Assembly (NCBI RefSeq): GCF_000176035.2
Contig: NC_015675.1
Location: 2,980,001 to 3,044,000, forward strand
From: Mesorhizobium opportunistum WSM2075
Lineage (GTDB): Bacteria > Pseudomonadota > Alphaproteobacteria > Rhizobiales > Rhizobiaceae
DNA length: 64,000 nt
Direction of reading: 5' to 3'
Shown: in pieces, positions 1-9,984 of the stretch
Numbering within the stretch: position 1 is the stretch's first letter
Layout: every line of letters starts with the position of its first letter
Made by a program: the position numbers and the translations under genes
Notes under the pieces: model-generated
What the model was told of the DNA's origin: nothing
The model's database searches: none
The model's input: only the letters and a program-made list of their open reading frames with translations

Positions 1-1
1 G

Positions 2-361
2 GACAGCGGTGCCAGGGAACTCTTCCGGCGCATGGACACCAACGGCGACCGCAAGCTCGAATTCAGCGAAATCCAGGCCGTGCGGGCGCAGATGTTCGAC
101 CGGATGGATGCCAACCACAATGGCTTGCTCGACGCGGGCGAAGTGCGCGGGGAAGTGGAACGGGTGAAGTCGAAGCGCGACTTCCAGGCCACGCAATTCG
201 TCGGCTTCCAGGCCCAGGCCAGCCGCATTGACCGCAATGGAGACGGTAAGATTTCGCGCGACGAGTTTGCCGCCTTCATTCCCGGCCGGTTGCTGCAGGC
301 GGACAAGAACGGCGATGGCGCGCTTTCGATTTCCGAACTGCGTGCGCTCCGACGTCAGTAA
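2..361 (+). CDS. EF-hand calcium-binding protein (5' end outside window)
   Basis: The frame is open to the left edge, so the real start and any signal peptide lie outside the window; an internal ATG at 32 sits inside the first EF-hand and is unlikely to be the start. Four Asp-rich loops are visible: DTNGDRKLEF, DANHNGLLDAGEV, DRNGDGKISRDEF and DKNGDGALSISEL. They form two EF-hand pairs, and each loop has Asp at positions 1 and 3 or 5 and an acidic residue at position 12. The protein should bind Ca2+ and is probably periplasmic or membrane-anchored, as most rhizobial EF-hand proteins of this size are. No partner or enzymatic domain is visible in the part seen here. The next gene starts 39 bp downstream in the same direction. 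Confidence 0.85.
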   Translation, partial: DSGARELFRRMDTNGDRKLEFSEIQAVRAQMFDRMDANHNGLLDAGEVRGEVERVKSKRDFQATQFVGFQAQASRIDRNGDGKISRDEFAAFIPGRLLQADKNGDGALSISELRALRRQ

Positions 362-400
362 TCCCCGAACCCTTCGACCCCATCCAACAGGAGTGAAAAG

Positions 401-826
401 ATGAAACGGACAATCACGGCGTTTTGCGGTTTGATGATTGGCGCCACCGGGCTCGCCTCGCCGGCCGAGGCCTTGCCTGTCGTGCCGGCCTCTGCCCCGG
501 CGTCGGTCGCCACAGCGCCGACGCCAGTCTGGTTTCGGCGTGGCTTCTACGTCGTTGGCGGCGGATACTACTACAATGGCTATCGCGGCTATGTCCGCGT
601 GCGGCCAGGCTATCGCTACTACAATGGCTACTGGTTCCCGGCAGCCGCCTTTGCCGCCGGTGTCGCGGCGGCGACCGTCGCACCGGTAGCACCAAGTCCG
701 AAGATCCGATTGGAAGCAGCGCATGTGCGCTGGTGTTTCGAGCGCTACGTCTCCTACCGCGCCTGGGACAACAGCTACCAGCCCTATAACGGTCCTCGCC
801 AACAATGTTGGTCGCCCTATAGTTGA
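401..826 (+). CDS. BA14K-like family envelope protein
   Basis: This 141-residue protein has a Sec signal peptide (basic MKR start, hydrophobic stretch, cleavage likely after AEA near residue 24). A Tyr/Gly-rich middle follows (GGGYYYNGYRGY), then a short hydrophobic Ala/Val stretch. The C-terminal segment from about residue 106 (HVRWCFERYVSYRAWDNSY, ending QQCWSPY) is the BA14K signature: conserved W-C, R-Y-x-S-Y and a final C-x-S-P-Y. Family members are small envelope proteins of Brucella and rhizobia, some of them immunoreactive or lectin-like; the exact role is unknown. AGGAG lies 8 bp before the ATG. A short hairpin (828-845, GGCTCT/AGAGCC) follows the stop but has no T-run. Confidence 0.8.
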   Translation: MKRTITAFCGLMIGATGLASPAEALPVVPASAPASVATAPTPVWFRRGFYVVGGGYYYNGYRGYVRVRPGYRYYNGYWFPAAAFAAGVAAATVAPVAPSPKIRLEAAHVRWCFERYVSYRAWDNSYQPYNGPRQQCWSPYS

Positions 827-878
827 GGGCTCTTCGCTGAGAGCCTTCAACCCTTTCAAGGCAGCATAGGAGATGACC

Positions 879-1322
879 ATGATCGACAACCGCTCGATGC
901 CCACGAGCACGGTCATACCGGTGCTTTCGTATCCCGATGTCGAGACGGCCAGCCATTGGCTTTGCGGGGCCTTCGGGTTCGAAATACGGCTGATGATCGG
1001 CAATCACCGTGCCCAGCTCGGCTTCGGAGACGGCGCCGTCGTTGTCACAGAATTGAAGTCTGGCGGACTGACGCGGACAGGTGGGCCATTCGCAGTGATG
1101 GTACGCGTCGAGGATGTCGACGCGCACCAGAGCCGAGCCGCGAGGCATGGCGCAGTTATTCTCAGCGGCCCAACGAGCCATCCCTATGGCGAGCGTCAAT
1201 ATTCCTGCCGTGACCTCGCCGGCCACAATTGGACCTTTTCGCAGTCGATAGCTGATGTAATGCCCGACGACTGGGGTCGCATCGTCGTGGAAAGCTCAAA
1301 CGATCCTGATATGGAGAGCTGA
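879..1322 (+). CDS. VOC (glyoxalase/bleomycin-resistance) family protein
   Basis: The product is 147 residues with the vicinal-oxygen-chelate fold pattern: VIPVLSYPDVETASHWL and GFGDGAVVVTEL in the first beta-alpha-beta-beta-beta unit, and VMVRVEDVDAHQSRA and RDLAGHNWTFSQ in the second. It resembles PhnB-like glyoxalases that act on small epoxides, aldehydes or antibiotics. The substrate cannot be read from sequence. An ATG six bases earlier (873) is in frame, but AGGAG is correctly spaced only for the ATG at 879. It stands alone after the BA14K gene and is followed by a long empty stretch. Confidence 0.75.
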   Translation: MIDNRSMPTSTVIPVLSYPDVETASHWLCGAFGFEIRLMIGNHRAQLGFGDGAVVVTELKSGGLTRTGGPFAVMVRVEDVDAHQSRAARHGAVILSGPTSHPYGERQYSCRDLAGHNWTFSQSIADVMPDDWGRIVVESSNDPDMES

Positions 1323-1963
1323 CACCGATCTGCAGCAGCGACAGTCCATAAGCTTTGGATCGCGACGCCGTCACGACTTGCTCAACGGCTAAGACCAACC
1401 TCATCGTGCAAGTGACTGCAGCTTGATGACCGTCTTCGAGTTCTGCCACCGGGAGAAGCATTCACGAAAGCTAGCCTTCCTACGATGGCGTCATGTCGGT
1501 GCTCGCGTATTGCGATTAATGGGTAATCAGCGACGATCTCGACCTAGAAGGCTTACGCGACTGCGGTACTAGCGCCGGAGCACCACGCCCACGCTAAGCT
1601 GGATGCCGCATCGATGTTTCCCGGTCGGAAGCTGCTGGTCTGCTTCCGGCGCCATTGCGGCCGCGCTCGTAGCGCAAAATGTAGATTGACCCTTCTATAA
1701 CTGACTCAGCGCTTGCATGGAAACTGGATGATGAGCCTCCGGGCCCACCAGAACTAACCTTTAGAGCTCTGATTTTATTGCGCTTTTTGTAAATGGCTCA
1801 CAACGTGGACTCGAACCTCCTGTCGGAACAGTCCGCTTGGGACAAACTGCCGTCTCATAGGCACGAGAGTTCGACCATTCCAGCAGCTGGGAGCACCGGG
1901 TCGGCAGAGATTTCTGAGCGAGTTCCCGATTTTCTTCAGCCAGTTTATGGGCCTTCCGAGGAC
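1323..1963. other. Intergenic stretch with no recognisable gene
   Basis: These 641 bases contain only short frames without good start sites or family resemblance. No IS end, terminator or tRNA was found. A sequence like a tRNA T-arm near 1807 on the minus strand was examined and rejected. Confidence 0.5.
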
Positions 1964-2887
1964 TCAAGATCGCGCAGCCGCATTCGCCACGATGAAGACC
2001 GAATAGAGCGACTGCCGTGCCGTGATGAACAGGCGGTTGCGCTTCGGGCCGCCGAAGGTGAGGTTCGCAACCGTCTCCGGAATGTGGATCTTGCCGATCA
2101 ACGTGCCGTCGGGGTCGAAGCAATGGACGCCATCGCCAGTGCCTGCCCAGACGCGGCCAAACGTATCCACCCGGAAGCCGTCGAACAGGCCAGCCGTGCA
2201 GGTCGCGAAAACGCCGAGTTCCTTGAGCGCGGCGTCCTCGACGGCGAACTTGCGGATGTGCCGCGGCCCGTCCTTCTGATGCGTGACGCCGGTGTCACCG
2301 ACATAAAGGATCGTCTCATCCGGCGAGAAGGCGAGACCGTTGGGCTTCGCCATCGTCGAGACGACGCGTGCCACCGCGCCCCTTGCAGGGTCGGCACGGT
2401 AGACGTGGGAGCCCTCGATCTCCTGCTCGGCGCGGTCGCCCTCATAATCCGTCGTGATGCCGTAGGGTGGATCGGAAAACCACACCGTGCCGTCCGATCG
2501 TACCACCACATCGTTGGGCGAATTCAGCCGCTTGCCCTCGAAACGATCAGCGATCACCGTGATCGACCCGTCATGCTCGGTGCGGGTGACGCGCCGCGCC
2601 CGGTGCTCGCAGGTCACCAGCCGCCCTTCGGTGTCGACTGTATTGCCGTTGGCGTTGCTGGACGGCGCCCGGAACACCGAGACGGCTCCATTGGTGTCGT
2701 CGTAGCGCATCATGCGGTCATTTGGGATGTCCGAAAACACCAGATATCGCCCAGCCGCGAACCAGGCCGGACCCTCCAGCCAGCGCCCTCCGGTCCACAG
2801 CCGCTCGACCGCCACGTGGCCGACGAAGCAACTCTCGAACCGCTCGTCGAAAACCTCGAAACCAGCGCCCTCGATATCTCCGAACAT
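1964..2887 (-). CDS. SMP-30/gluconolactonase/LRE family protein
   Basis: This 307-residue protein is a six-bladed beta-propeller lactonase of the SMP-30 family. It has the N-terminal EGPAWF motif whose Glu binds the metal (about residue 39), the central NSPNDVVVRSDGTVWFSDP motif with metal-binding Asn, and PNGLAFSPDE followed by YVGDT. Such enzymes hydrolyse aldono-lactones to aldonic acids in the cytosol. Here D-gluconolactone or L-idonolactone is likely, given the idonate/gluconate genes downstream. GGAGG precedes the ATG by 7 bp. It is divergent from the sugar importer, and an operator-like palindrome lies between the two starts (2961-2974), so both are probably controlled by the nearby LacI protein. 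Confidence 0.85.
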   Translation of the reverse strand: MFGDIEGAGFEVFDERFESCFVGHVAVERLWTGGRWLEGPAWFAAGRYLVFSDIPNDRMMRYDDTNGAVSVFRAPSSNANGNTVDTEGRLVTCEHRARRVTRTEHDGSITVIADRFEGKRLNSPNDVVVRSDGTVWFSDPPYGITTDYEGDRAEQEIEGSHVYRADPARGAVARVVSTMAKPNGLAFSPDETILYVGDTGVTHQKDGPRHIRKFAVEDAALKELGVFATCTAGLFDGFRVDTFGRVWAGTGDGVHCFDPDGTLIGKIHIPETVANLTFGGPKRNRLFITARQSLYSVFIVANAAARS

Positions 2888-2960
2888 GCCTTGTCCTCCA
2901 TGAAACCGGCCTATCGTTAGCCTTCGCTGCCAGGCATTTTCAAGACTTGACCTGCAAAAA

Positions 2961-2974
2961 TGTTAGCGATAACA
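2961..2974. promoter_or_regulatory. LacI-type operator 1
   Basis: TGTTAGCGATAACA is a near-perfect 14-bp palindrome with a central CG, lying 73 bp before the lactonase start and 45 bp before the importer ATPase start. It matches 13 of 14 positions of the perfect site at 9937-9950 and closely matches the site at 7810-7823. Central-CG palindromes are typical of LacI/GalR family operators. That the LacI protein encoded at 6783-7808 binds it is an inference. Confidence 0.7.
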
Positions 2975-3019
2975 TCGGTCCCAATTCAGTCCGTTTATTT
3001 TGGCTTGGGAGGGCCATGG

Positions 3020-4513
<1,494 letters not shown>

Positions 4514-4522
4514 GGAGTATCC

Positions 4523-5590
4523 ATGAACTCGATCAAATCGACGGCGCTGGAGCCGACCCGCTCGGAACTCTCCGGGCTCAGCTTTGGCCAGAAGGCGGCA
4601 CGCTATCTGCCGGTCTACGGCCTGCCGATCCTGACGCTGCTGCTCATCCTGCTGTTCTCGCTGCTCCTGCCGCGCACCTTCCCGACGCTGCTGAATTTGC
4701 GTTCCATCGTCTCCGACAAGGCGATCATCGCCTTGCTGTCGCTGGCGGCGATGATCCCCATGGCTTCGGGCCGCATCGACCTGACGGTCGGCTACGGCAT
4801 CGTGCTCTGGCATATCCTGGCCATTAGCCTGCAGACCGCCTTCGGCATCCCGTGGCCGATCGCGGTGCTGATCGTCCTGCTGCTCGGCGTCGTCACCGGC
4901 TTTATCAACGGCCTGCTGGTCGAGGTGGCGCGCATCGATTCCTTCATCGCCACGCTCGGCACCGGCACCGTGCTTTATGCTTTGGCCATGTGGTACACGG
5001 GCGGGCGCCAAGTCGTCGGCGTGCTTCCCGAAGGCTTTCTGGCCCTCAACGGCACGATGCTGTTCGGCCTGCCGATCACCGGCTACTACGTCATCGTCCT
5101 GGCGCTGGTGATGTGGCTTGTGCTCGAATACATGCCGATCGGGCGCTACCTCTACGCCATCGGCGCCAATCCCAAGGCCGCCGCGCTCAACGGCATACCG
5201 GTGCAGAAATTCGTCATGGGCGCCTTCGTCGCCTCCGGCGCGATGACGGCGCTTGGCGGCGTGCTGCTCGCCTCCAAGCTTCGCATCGGCCAAGCCAGCG
5301 TCGGCCTCGAATATTTGCTGCCGGCGCTCGTCGGTGCCTTCCTCGGATCGACCACCATCAAACCCGGTCGCGTCAATGTCTGGGGCACGATCATCGGCGT
5401 CGTCATCCTCGCCGCCGGCATTTCCGGTATCCAGCAATTCGGTGGCTCGTTCTGGGTGGAGCCGCTCTTCAACGGCGTCACCTTGCTCGTCGCGATCGGC
5501 ATTGCCGGCTACGCGCAGCGGCGCCGGGGCGCTGTCGTGCCGCCTCCACCAGCCACCAGCCAACCAACAAAGACAAATGACAATGCTTAA
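4523..5590 (+). CDS. Sugar ABC importer, permease subunit (RbsC type)
   Basis: This 355-residue polytopic inner-membrane protein has about 8-10 hydrophobic segments, starting with PILTLLLILLFSLLLP near residue 35. It has the family motifs VARIDSFIATLGTGTVLYAL and AIGANPKAAALNGIPV, the loop that contacts the ATPase. It is a CUT2 family permease that works as a dimer with the duplicated ATPase. GAGGAGTATCC gives a strong ribosome site. The gene sits between ATPase (9 bp) and binding protein (13 bp), so the three form one operon. Confidence 0.9.
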   Translation: MNSIKSTALEPTRSELSGLSFGQKAARYLPVYGLPILTLLLILLFSLLLPRTFPTLLNLRSIVSDKAIIALLSLAAMIPMASGRIDLTVGYGIVLWHILAISLQTAFGIPWPIAVLIVLLLGVVTGFINGLLVEVARIDSFIATLGTGTVLYALAMWYTGGRQVVGVLPEGFLALNGTMLFGLPITGYYVIVLALVMWLVLEYMPIGRYLYAIGANPKAAALNGIPVQKFVMGAFVASGAMTALGGVLLASKLRIGQASVGLEYLLPALVGAFLGSTTIKPGRVNVWGTIIGVVILAAGISGIQQFGGSFWVEPLFNGVTLLVAIGIAGYAQRRRGAVVPPPPATSQPTKTNDNA

Positions 5591-5603
5591 TGGGAGAAGA
5601 AAC

Positions 5604-6701
5604 ATGCATCGCAGAACAGTCCTTCAGCTCGGCGTCGCCTGCCTGGCGCTTGGCATTGGCTCCAACGCGCTGGCCGACCCGATGGCCGACGCCAAGGCGG
5701 TGGTCGACAAATATGCCAGCAAGGTCGACAAATGGGATGGCCCGACGGCCGGACCGAAAGGTGCGGCCGGCAAGACGATCGTGGTGCTTGGCGCCGATAT
5801 GAAGAACGGCGGCATCCTTGGCGTCACCAAGGGCGTCGAGGAAGCAGCCGCGGCCCTTGGCTGGACCGTCAAGACACTTGACGGCGCCGGTTCCATCGGC
5901 GGTCGCACCGCGGCCTTCGGCCAGGCGCTGGCACTCAACCCCGACGGCATCATCATCAACGGCTTCGATGCCGTGGAGCAGAAGCCGGCGCTGGAGCAGG
6001 CCAGGGCAGCCAAGATTCCGATGGCGGCATGGCATGCCGCTCCGACGGTCGGCCCGATCGACGATCTCGGCATCATCGCCAACGTCTCGACCGATCCGAT
6101 GGAAGTGTCGAAGGCTGCCGCCGACTGGGCTTTCGTGAACGCCAAGGGCAAGCCCGGCGTCATCATCTTCACCGACTCGACCTACCAGATCGCCATCGCC
6201 AAGGCCGACCGCATGAAGAAGGAAATCGAGGATCTCGGCGGCAAGGTGCTCGAATATGTCGACACGCCCATCGCCGAGACCTCGCAGCGCATGCCGCAGC
6301 TCACCACCTCGCTGCTGCAGAAATACGGCGACCAGTGGACTCACTCACTGGCGATCAACGATCTCTATTTCGACTTCATGGGACCGTCACTGGCGGCGGC
6401 CGGAAAGTCGGGCACCGACGCGCCGATAAACGTGGCGGCGGGCGACGGTTCCGAATCGGCCTACCAGCGCATCCGCTCCGGCCAGTTCCAGAAGGTGACG
6501 GTTGCCGAACCGCTGAACCTGCAGGGCTGGCAGCTCGTCGACGAGCTCAACCGCGCCATGGCCGGCGAGAAATGGTCGGGCTACATCTCGCCGCTGCATG
6601 TTGTGACGTCGGACAATGTCGAATTCGACGGCGGGCCGGATAACCGCTTCGATCCGGGCAACGGCTACCGCGACCAGTACAAGAAGATCTGGGGCAAATA
6701 G
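5604..6701 (+). CDS. Sugar ABC importer, periplasmic substrate-binding protein
   Basis: The 365-residue protein has a Sec signal peptide (MHRRTVLQLGVACLALGIG, cleavage probably after ALA near residue 24). The mature part has the ribose-binding-protein-like type I fold: KTIVVLGADMKNGG as first strand, GIIINGFDAVEQKPALEQA, IPMAAWHAAP and INVAAGDGSESAYQRI. It captures the sugar substrate and delivers it to the RbsC-type permease. GGGAGAAGA precedes the ATG. It is longer than typical RbsB (about 296 residues) because of extra N- and C-terminal segments. A strong inverted repeat follows the stop (6738-6768). Confidence 0.88.
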   Translation: MHRRTVLQLGVACLALGIGSNALADPMADAKAVVDKYASKVDKWDGPTAGPKGAAGKTIVVLGADMKNGGILGVTKGVEEAAAALGWTVKTLDGAGSIGGRTAAFGQALALNPDGIIINGFDAVEQKPALEQARAAKIPMAAWHAAPTVGPIDDLGIIANVSTDPMEVSKAAADWAFVNAKGKPGVIIFTDSTYQIAIAKADRMKKEIEDLGGKVLEYVDTPIAETSQRMPQLTTSLLQKYGDQWTHSLAINDLYFDFMGPSLAAAGKSGTDAPINVAAGDGSESAYQRIRSGQFQKVTVAEPLNLQGWQLVDELNRAMAGEKWSGYISPLHVVTSDNVEFDGGPDNRFDPGNGYRDQYKKIWGK

Positions 6702-6737
6702 GCGCCGATGAGTACCTCTGCAAACGGGCAGGACGGT

Positions 6738-6768
6738 CAACGGCCGGCGGTCAACCCGCCGGCCGTTG
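6738..6768. terminator. Convergent-gene stem-loop terminator
   Basis: CAACGGCCGGCG and CGCCGGCCGTTG form a perfect 12-bp stem with a 7-base loop. It lies between the stop of the binding protein and the stop of the convergent lacI gene. There is only a weak T-run (TGTTT) on the plus side. Position and strength suggest a bidirectional terminator. Confidence 0.75.
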
Positions 6769-6782
6769 TGTTTCGCCTGGGT

Positions 6783-7808
6783 TCAGGCTGTATGACGCGC
6801 GATCACCTTCGGCGTCATGCCGACGACCACCCGGTCGTCAGGCGCCCGGCGCCCGTTGAGCAGGTCGAGCACGAGATCGGCGACACGGATGCCGATCTCG
6901 TGCGCCTCGACATCGATCGTGGTGATCGACGGCACCGACTGCTCGGCGAGGTCATAGGCGCCGAAGCCGGCGATCGCGACATCCTCGGGGACGCGGATGC
7001 CGCGCCGCAGGCATTCCATAAGCGCACCGAAAGCGGAAAGATCCGAAACGCACATCACCGCCTGCGTGTCCGGCCAGCGCGAAATCATCTCGACCATGGC
7101 GGTGGCGCCCTCGCGCATCGATATCGGCGGCACGCCGGAGGCAATGATGCGCGAGCCATCGAGACCGCGTTCCTGCAGTGCCGCGACGAAGCCGCGCCGG
7201 CGATCGAGGCCACGCGTGTCGCGCGATGTGTCACCGCCGATGAAGCCGAGCCTTGAATAGCCACGTGCGACAAAGTGGTCGACCATCAGCCGTCCGGCCT
7301 CGGCGTTGGAAAAGCCGACGACATGACCGATCGGATCGGCCGGCAGGTCCCAGGTCTCCACCACCGGGACGCCGGCATTCTCGAGCATCTTGCGGCAGCG
7401 TGGCGTGTGCCGTCCGCCGGTGACGATGATCGCCTCCGGCCGCCGCCGCAGCAACTGGCCGACCAGGCGCTCTTCCTCCTCGACATTGTAGTCGGTGAAG
7501 CCGAGCAGGATCTCCAGCCCGCTGTCGCGCAGGCCCTCGGTCATGCCGCGCACCGTGTCGGCGAAATTGGCGTTGTTGATCGACGGTATCGTCACCGCGA
7601 CAAAACCGGACCGGCGCGACGACAGGTTGGCGGCGATGCTGTCGAAGACATAGCCGAGTTCGTCCGCGGCCCGTATGATACGGTCGCGCGTGTCCGCGCT
7701 GATGGAGGTATCGCTCTTGAAGGCGCGCGACACGGTCATCGTCGAGACGTTGGCGCGACGCGCGACATCGGCCATGGTCGGGCGTTTTGGCGAAGGCTGC
7801 ATGGCCAT
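6783..7808 (-). CDS. LacI family transcriptional regulator of the idonate/gluconate locus
   Basis: This 341-residue protein has an N-terminal helix-turn-helix and hinge (TMADVARRANVSTMTVSRAF, residues about 11-30, then YVFDSIAANLSSRRSG). A periplasmic-binding-protein-like effector domain follows (VAVTIPSINNANFADTV, IIVTGGRHTPRC, RLGFIGGD). It resembles GntR/IdnR-type LacI proteins, usually repressors released by gluconate or 5-ketogluconate. An in-frame ATG two codons later (7802) is an alternative start. It is downstream of idnD by 42 bp and has its own operator-like palindrome directly in front of the start codon. Probable role: repress the lactonase, importer, idnD operon and idnO-gntK operon, and itself. 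The effector is inferred. Confidence 0.88.
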   Translation of the reverse strand: MAMQPSPKRPTMADVARRANVSTMTVSRAFKSDTSISADTRDRIIRAADELGYVFDSIAANLSSRRSGFVAVTIPSINNANFADTVRGMTEGLRDSGLEILLGFTDYNVEEEERLVGQLLRRRPEAIIVTGGRHTPRCRKMLENAGVPVVETWDLPADPIGHVVGFSNAEAGRLMVDHFVARGYSRLGFIGGDTSRDTRGLDRRRGFVAALQERGLDGSRIIASGVPPISMREGATAMVEMISRWPDTQAVMCVSDLSAFGALMECLRRGIRVPEDVAIAGFGAYDLAEQSVPSITTIDVEAHEIGIRVADLVLDLLNGRRAPDDRVVVGMTPKVIARHTA

Positions 7809-7809
7809 A

Positions 7810-7823
7810 CGTTATCGATATCA
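7810..7823. promoter_or_regulatory. LacI-type operator 2, abutting the regulator start
   Basis: Read on the minus strand this is TGATATCGATAACG, matching the perfect operator at 9937 at 12 of 14 positions. It ends one base before the lacI start codon, covering the place where a ribosome site would be; no good Shine-Dalgarno is visible there. Binding would block transcription or its start region, consistent with autoregulation. Confidence 0.6.
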
Positions 7824-7850
7824 CTGCGGAATGCAACGCACCGTCGCGGC

Positions 7851-8885
7851 TTACGAGAAGGCGATCTGAACCTTCATCGCCTGGCTGCGGTCGTTGGCGA
7901 TTTCGAAGCCTGACAGCGCCTCGGCGAATGCCACGGTGTGGGTGATCAGAGGCTTCACGTCGATGAGCCCCTTGCGCATCAATTCGACGCCCACGGCGAA
8001 TTCCGGATGGAAGCGGAACGACCCGTTGATGGACAGTTCCTTGGCGGTGACCACCGACATCGGCAGTGCCATCTCCGCACCACCAAGGCCGAGCTGAACG
8101 ATCGTGCCGCGCGGCCGCAGCGCCGCGATGCCCAGCGCCAAAGCAGCGGCGGCTCCTGAACATTCATAGAGAATGTCGAACGTGCCCTTGTCGGCGAAAT
8201 AAGGCGCTAGCCCATCCGGATCGGTTCGTGTGTTGATCGTGCTGTCGGCGCCGGCACGCGTGGCCATGGACAGGGTAAAATCAGTGATGTCGACGGCGAC
8301 GATCTCGGCGGCGCCCGCGCGGCGCGCGCTGAGGATCGACAACAGGCCGATCGGCCCACAGCCAGTCACCAGCACACGCTTGCCCAGCATCTCACCGGCC
8401 CTGCGCGTCGCGTGGAGACAGACCGCCAGCGGCTCGGCCATCGCCGCTTCGGCAGCACTCAACCCATTGGCCGGCACGCATTGCGGTGCGTCCGCCACAA
8501 GCATTTCGCGGAACGCGCCCTGGATATGCGGGAACGGCATGGCGCTGCCATAGAAGCGCATGTTGAGACACTGGTTGTGCATCCTTTCCCGGCAGTACCG
8601 GCAGCTGTAGCAGGGCCGCGACGGCGAGACCGCGACCAGCTGGCCTGGCCGCAGTCCGTCGACGCCGGGGCCGAGCTTTTCGATGACGCCGGAGACCTCA
8701 TGGCCGAGAATCATCGGCTCTTTGAGGCGCACCGTTCCGAAGCCGCCATGATTGTAGTAGTGCAGGTCGCTGCCGCATATGCCGCCGGCGGCGAGACGCA
8801 GCAGCACCTGTCCCTGACCCGGCGCCTCGACCGGCCGGTCCTCGATGCGCAGGTCCTTCGCGGCGTGGATGACGATCGACTTCAT
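7851..8885 (-). CDS. idnD: L-idonate 5-dehydrogenase-like zinc alcohol dehydrogenase
   Basis: The 344-residue product matches the length of E. coli IdnD (343). It is a zinc-dependent medium-chain dehydrogenase: catalytic-zinc Cys in GGICGSDLHYY (about residue 37), His in LGHEVSG (about 62), and a structural-zinc cluster CYSCRYCRERMHNQC (about 92-106). The Rossmann motif is VLVTGCGPIGL. IdnD oxidises L-idonate to 5-keto-D-gluconate. Sorbitol or other polyol dehydrogenases are alternatives, but the SDR and gluconokinase nearby favour idonate. The ATG at 8885 was chosen because family alignment starts at MKSIVIHAAKDL and GAGGAG lies upstream. It lies between the 2-hydroxyacid dehydrogenase (73 bp upstream) and lacI, apparently one transcription unit. 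Confidence 0.85.
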   Translation of the reverse strand: MKSIVIHAAKDLRIEDRPVEAPGQGQVLLRLAAGGICGSDLHYYNHGGFGTVRLKEPMILGHEVSGVIEKLGPGVDGLRPGQLVAVSPSRPCYSCRYCRERMHNQCLNMRFYGSAMPFPHIQGAFREMLVADAPQCVPANGLSAAEAAMAEPLAVCLHATRRAGEMLGKRVLVTGCGPIGLLSILSARRAGAAEIVAVDITDFTLSMATRAGADSTINTRTDPDGLAPYFADKGTFDILYECSGAAAALALGIAALRPRGTIVQLGLGGAEMALPMSVVTAKELSINGSFRFHPEFAVGVELMRKGLIDVKPLITHTVAFAEALSGFEIANDRSQAMKVQIAFS

Positions 8886-8958
8886 GGTCAGTAGACTCCT
8901 CGGGCAATTCCAGGAAAAATGTGCAGCGGTTTTCCGTCCGAATCCGCGTAAGACAAGC

Positions 8959-9906
8959 CTAAAGCACCGGCGTGAGCAGCGGCTGGCCGGCGAAATGGGC
9001 GGCAAGATTGTCGCGCACCAGTTTGCCCATGGCCTTGCGCGTTTCGATGGTGCCCGACGCATGGTGCGGCTGCAGCAACACATTGTCGAGCGCCAGGAAG
9101 CGCGGATTGAGCTTCGGTTCGCCCTCGAACACATCGAGCGCGGCGGAGCCGAGCACCTTTGCCTCGAGCGTGTCGAGCAGCGCATCCTCGTCGATGTTGG
9201 ATGCGCGCGAAATGTTGATCAGCATGCCGTCCTCGCCGAGTGCCGCAAGCACATCCTTGTTGACGACGTGGCGCGTCGCGGCCGACGCGGCAAGCGTCAC
9301 GAACAGGAAGTCCGAACGCCTCGCCAGCTCGACCGGATCGGCGACGAACGTCCAATCCGGGGCGAAATCCTTCGGCGCGACGTCGCTGTAGGCGATGTCC
9401 ATGCCGAAGCCCGCGAGACGCTTGGCCACCTCGTAGCCGATGCGCCCAAGACCGAGCACGCCGGCCCGCCGGCCCCAGACGCGGCGCTTGAGCGGGTAGA
9501 GGCCCTTCGCCGCCCAGCTGCCGTCGCGCACCCAGCGTTCGGCGCCGATCACGCCGCGCGACAGGCACAGCATCATGGCGATGCCGAGATCGGCGACGTC
9601 GTTGGTCAGCACGTCCGGCGTGTTGGTGACGCGCACGCCTCGCTCCCGGCATGCCGCGAGATCGACCGCATCGAAACCGACGCCGTAGACGGAAACAACC
9701 TCAAGCGAAGGGCAGGCCTCGATCATGGCGCGGTTCGCGCCGAGCTCGCCACGCGTGGCTATGCCGCGCACCTGCGGTCCGATCTCGGCGAGGAAAGCCT
9801 GCTTGTCATCAGCCGCGAAATAGCGGTGCACTGTAAAGGCTTCATTGAGCGGCTCCTCGTCCCATGCGGGGTAGGGTCCAATCTGAAGGATGTGAGGCCG
9901 CTGCAT
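8959..9906 (-). CDS. D-isomer-specific 2-hydroxyacid dehydrogenase (2-ketoaldonate/hydroxypyruvate reductase type)
   Basis: The 315-residue protein has the catalytic and NAD(P) domains of this family: VYGVGFDAVDLAACRERGV, nucleotide motif GVLGLGRIGYEVAKRL (GxGxxG, about residue 150), catalytic Arg in NISRASNIDEDAL, Glu in ALDVFEGEP and His in LQPHHASGT. It should reduce 2-keto acids such as 2-ketogluconate, glyoxylate or hydroxypyruvate. Within this locus it could feed 2-ketogluconate into gluconate, as GhrB does in E. coli; that is an inference. The start at 9906 (MQRPHILQIG) agrees with the family; upstream sequence in the same frame is antisense to the SDR gene. The promoter probably lies in the 78-bp divergent region carrying operator 3. 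Confidence 0.83.
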   Translation of the reverse strand: MQRPHILQIGPYPAWDEEPLNEAFTVHRYFAADDKQAFLAEIGPQVRGIATRGELGANRAMIEACPSLEVVSVYGVGFDAVDLAACRERGVRVTNTPDVLTNDVADLGIAMMLCLSRGVIGAERWVRDGSWAAKGLYPLKRRVWGRRAGVLGLGRIGYEVAKRLAGFGMDIAYSDVAPKDFAPDWTFVADPVELARRSDFLFVTLAASAATRHVVNKDVLAALGEDGMLINISRASNIDEDALLDTLEAKVLGSAALDVFEGEPKLNPRFLALDNVLLQPHHASGTIETRKAMGKLVRDNLAAHFAGQPLLTPVL

Positions 9907-9936
9907 CGGTTTTCGCTCCAACTGACTTGACAACAA

Positions 9937-9950
9937 TGTTATCGATAACA
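9937..9950. promoter_or_regulatory. LacI-type operator 3 (perfect palindrome)
   Basis: TGTTATCGATAACA is a perfect 14-bp palindrome in the 78-bp gap between the divergent 2-hydroxyacid dehydrogenase (start 30 bp away) and SDR genes (start 34 bp away). Its central position suits co-repression of both directions. It is the best copy of the motif also found at 2961 and 7810. Confidence 0.75.
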
Positions 9951-9984
9951 TAACAACATTCAACGACGAGAGGCAATCGGGAAA

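Noticed and set aside
1790..1830. Minus-strand sequence AGGTTCGAGTCC followed by GCCA, resembling a tRNA T-arm and 3' end (possible att site)
   Set aside because: The T-stem has two mismatches, the acceptor length is off by one, and no D-arm or anticodon arm can be built upstream.
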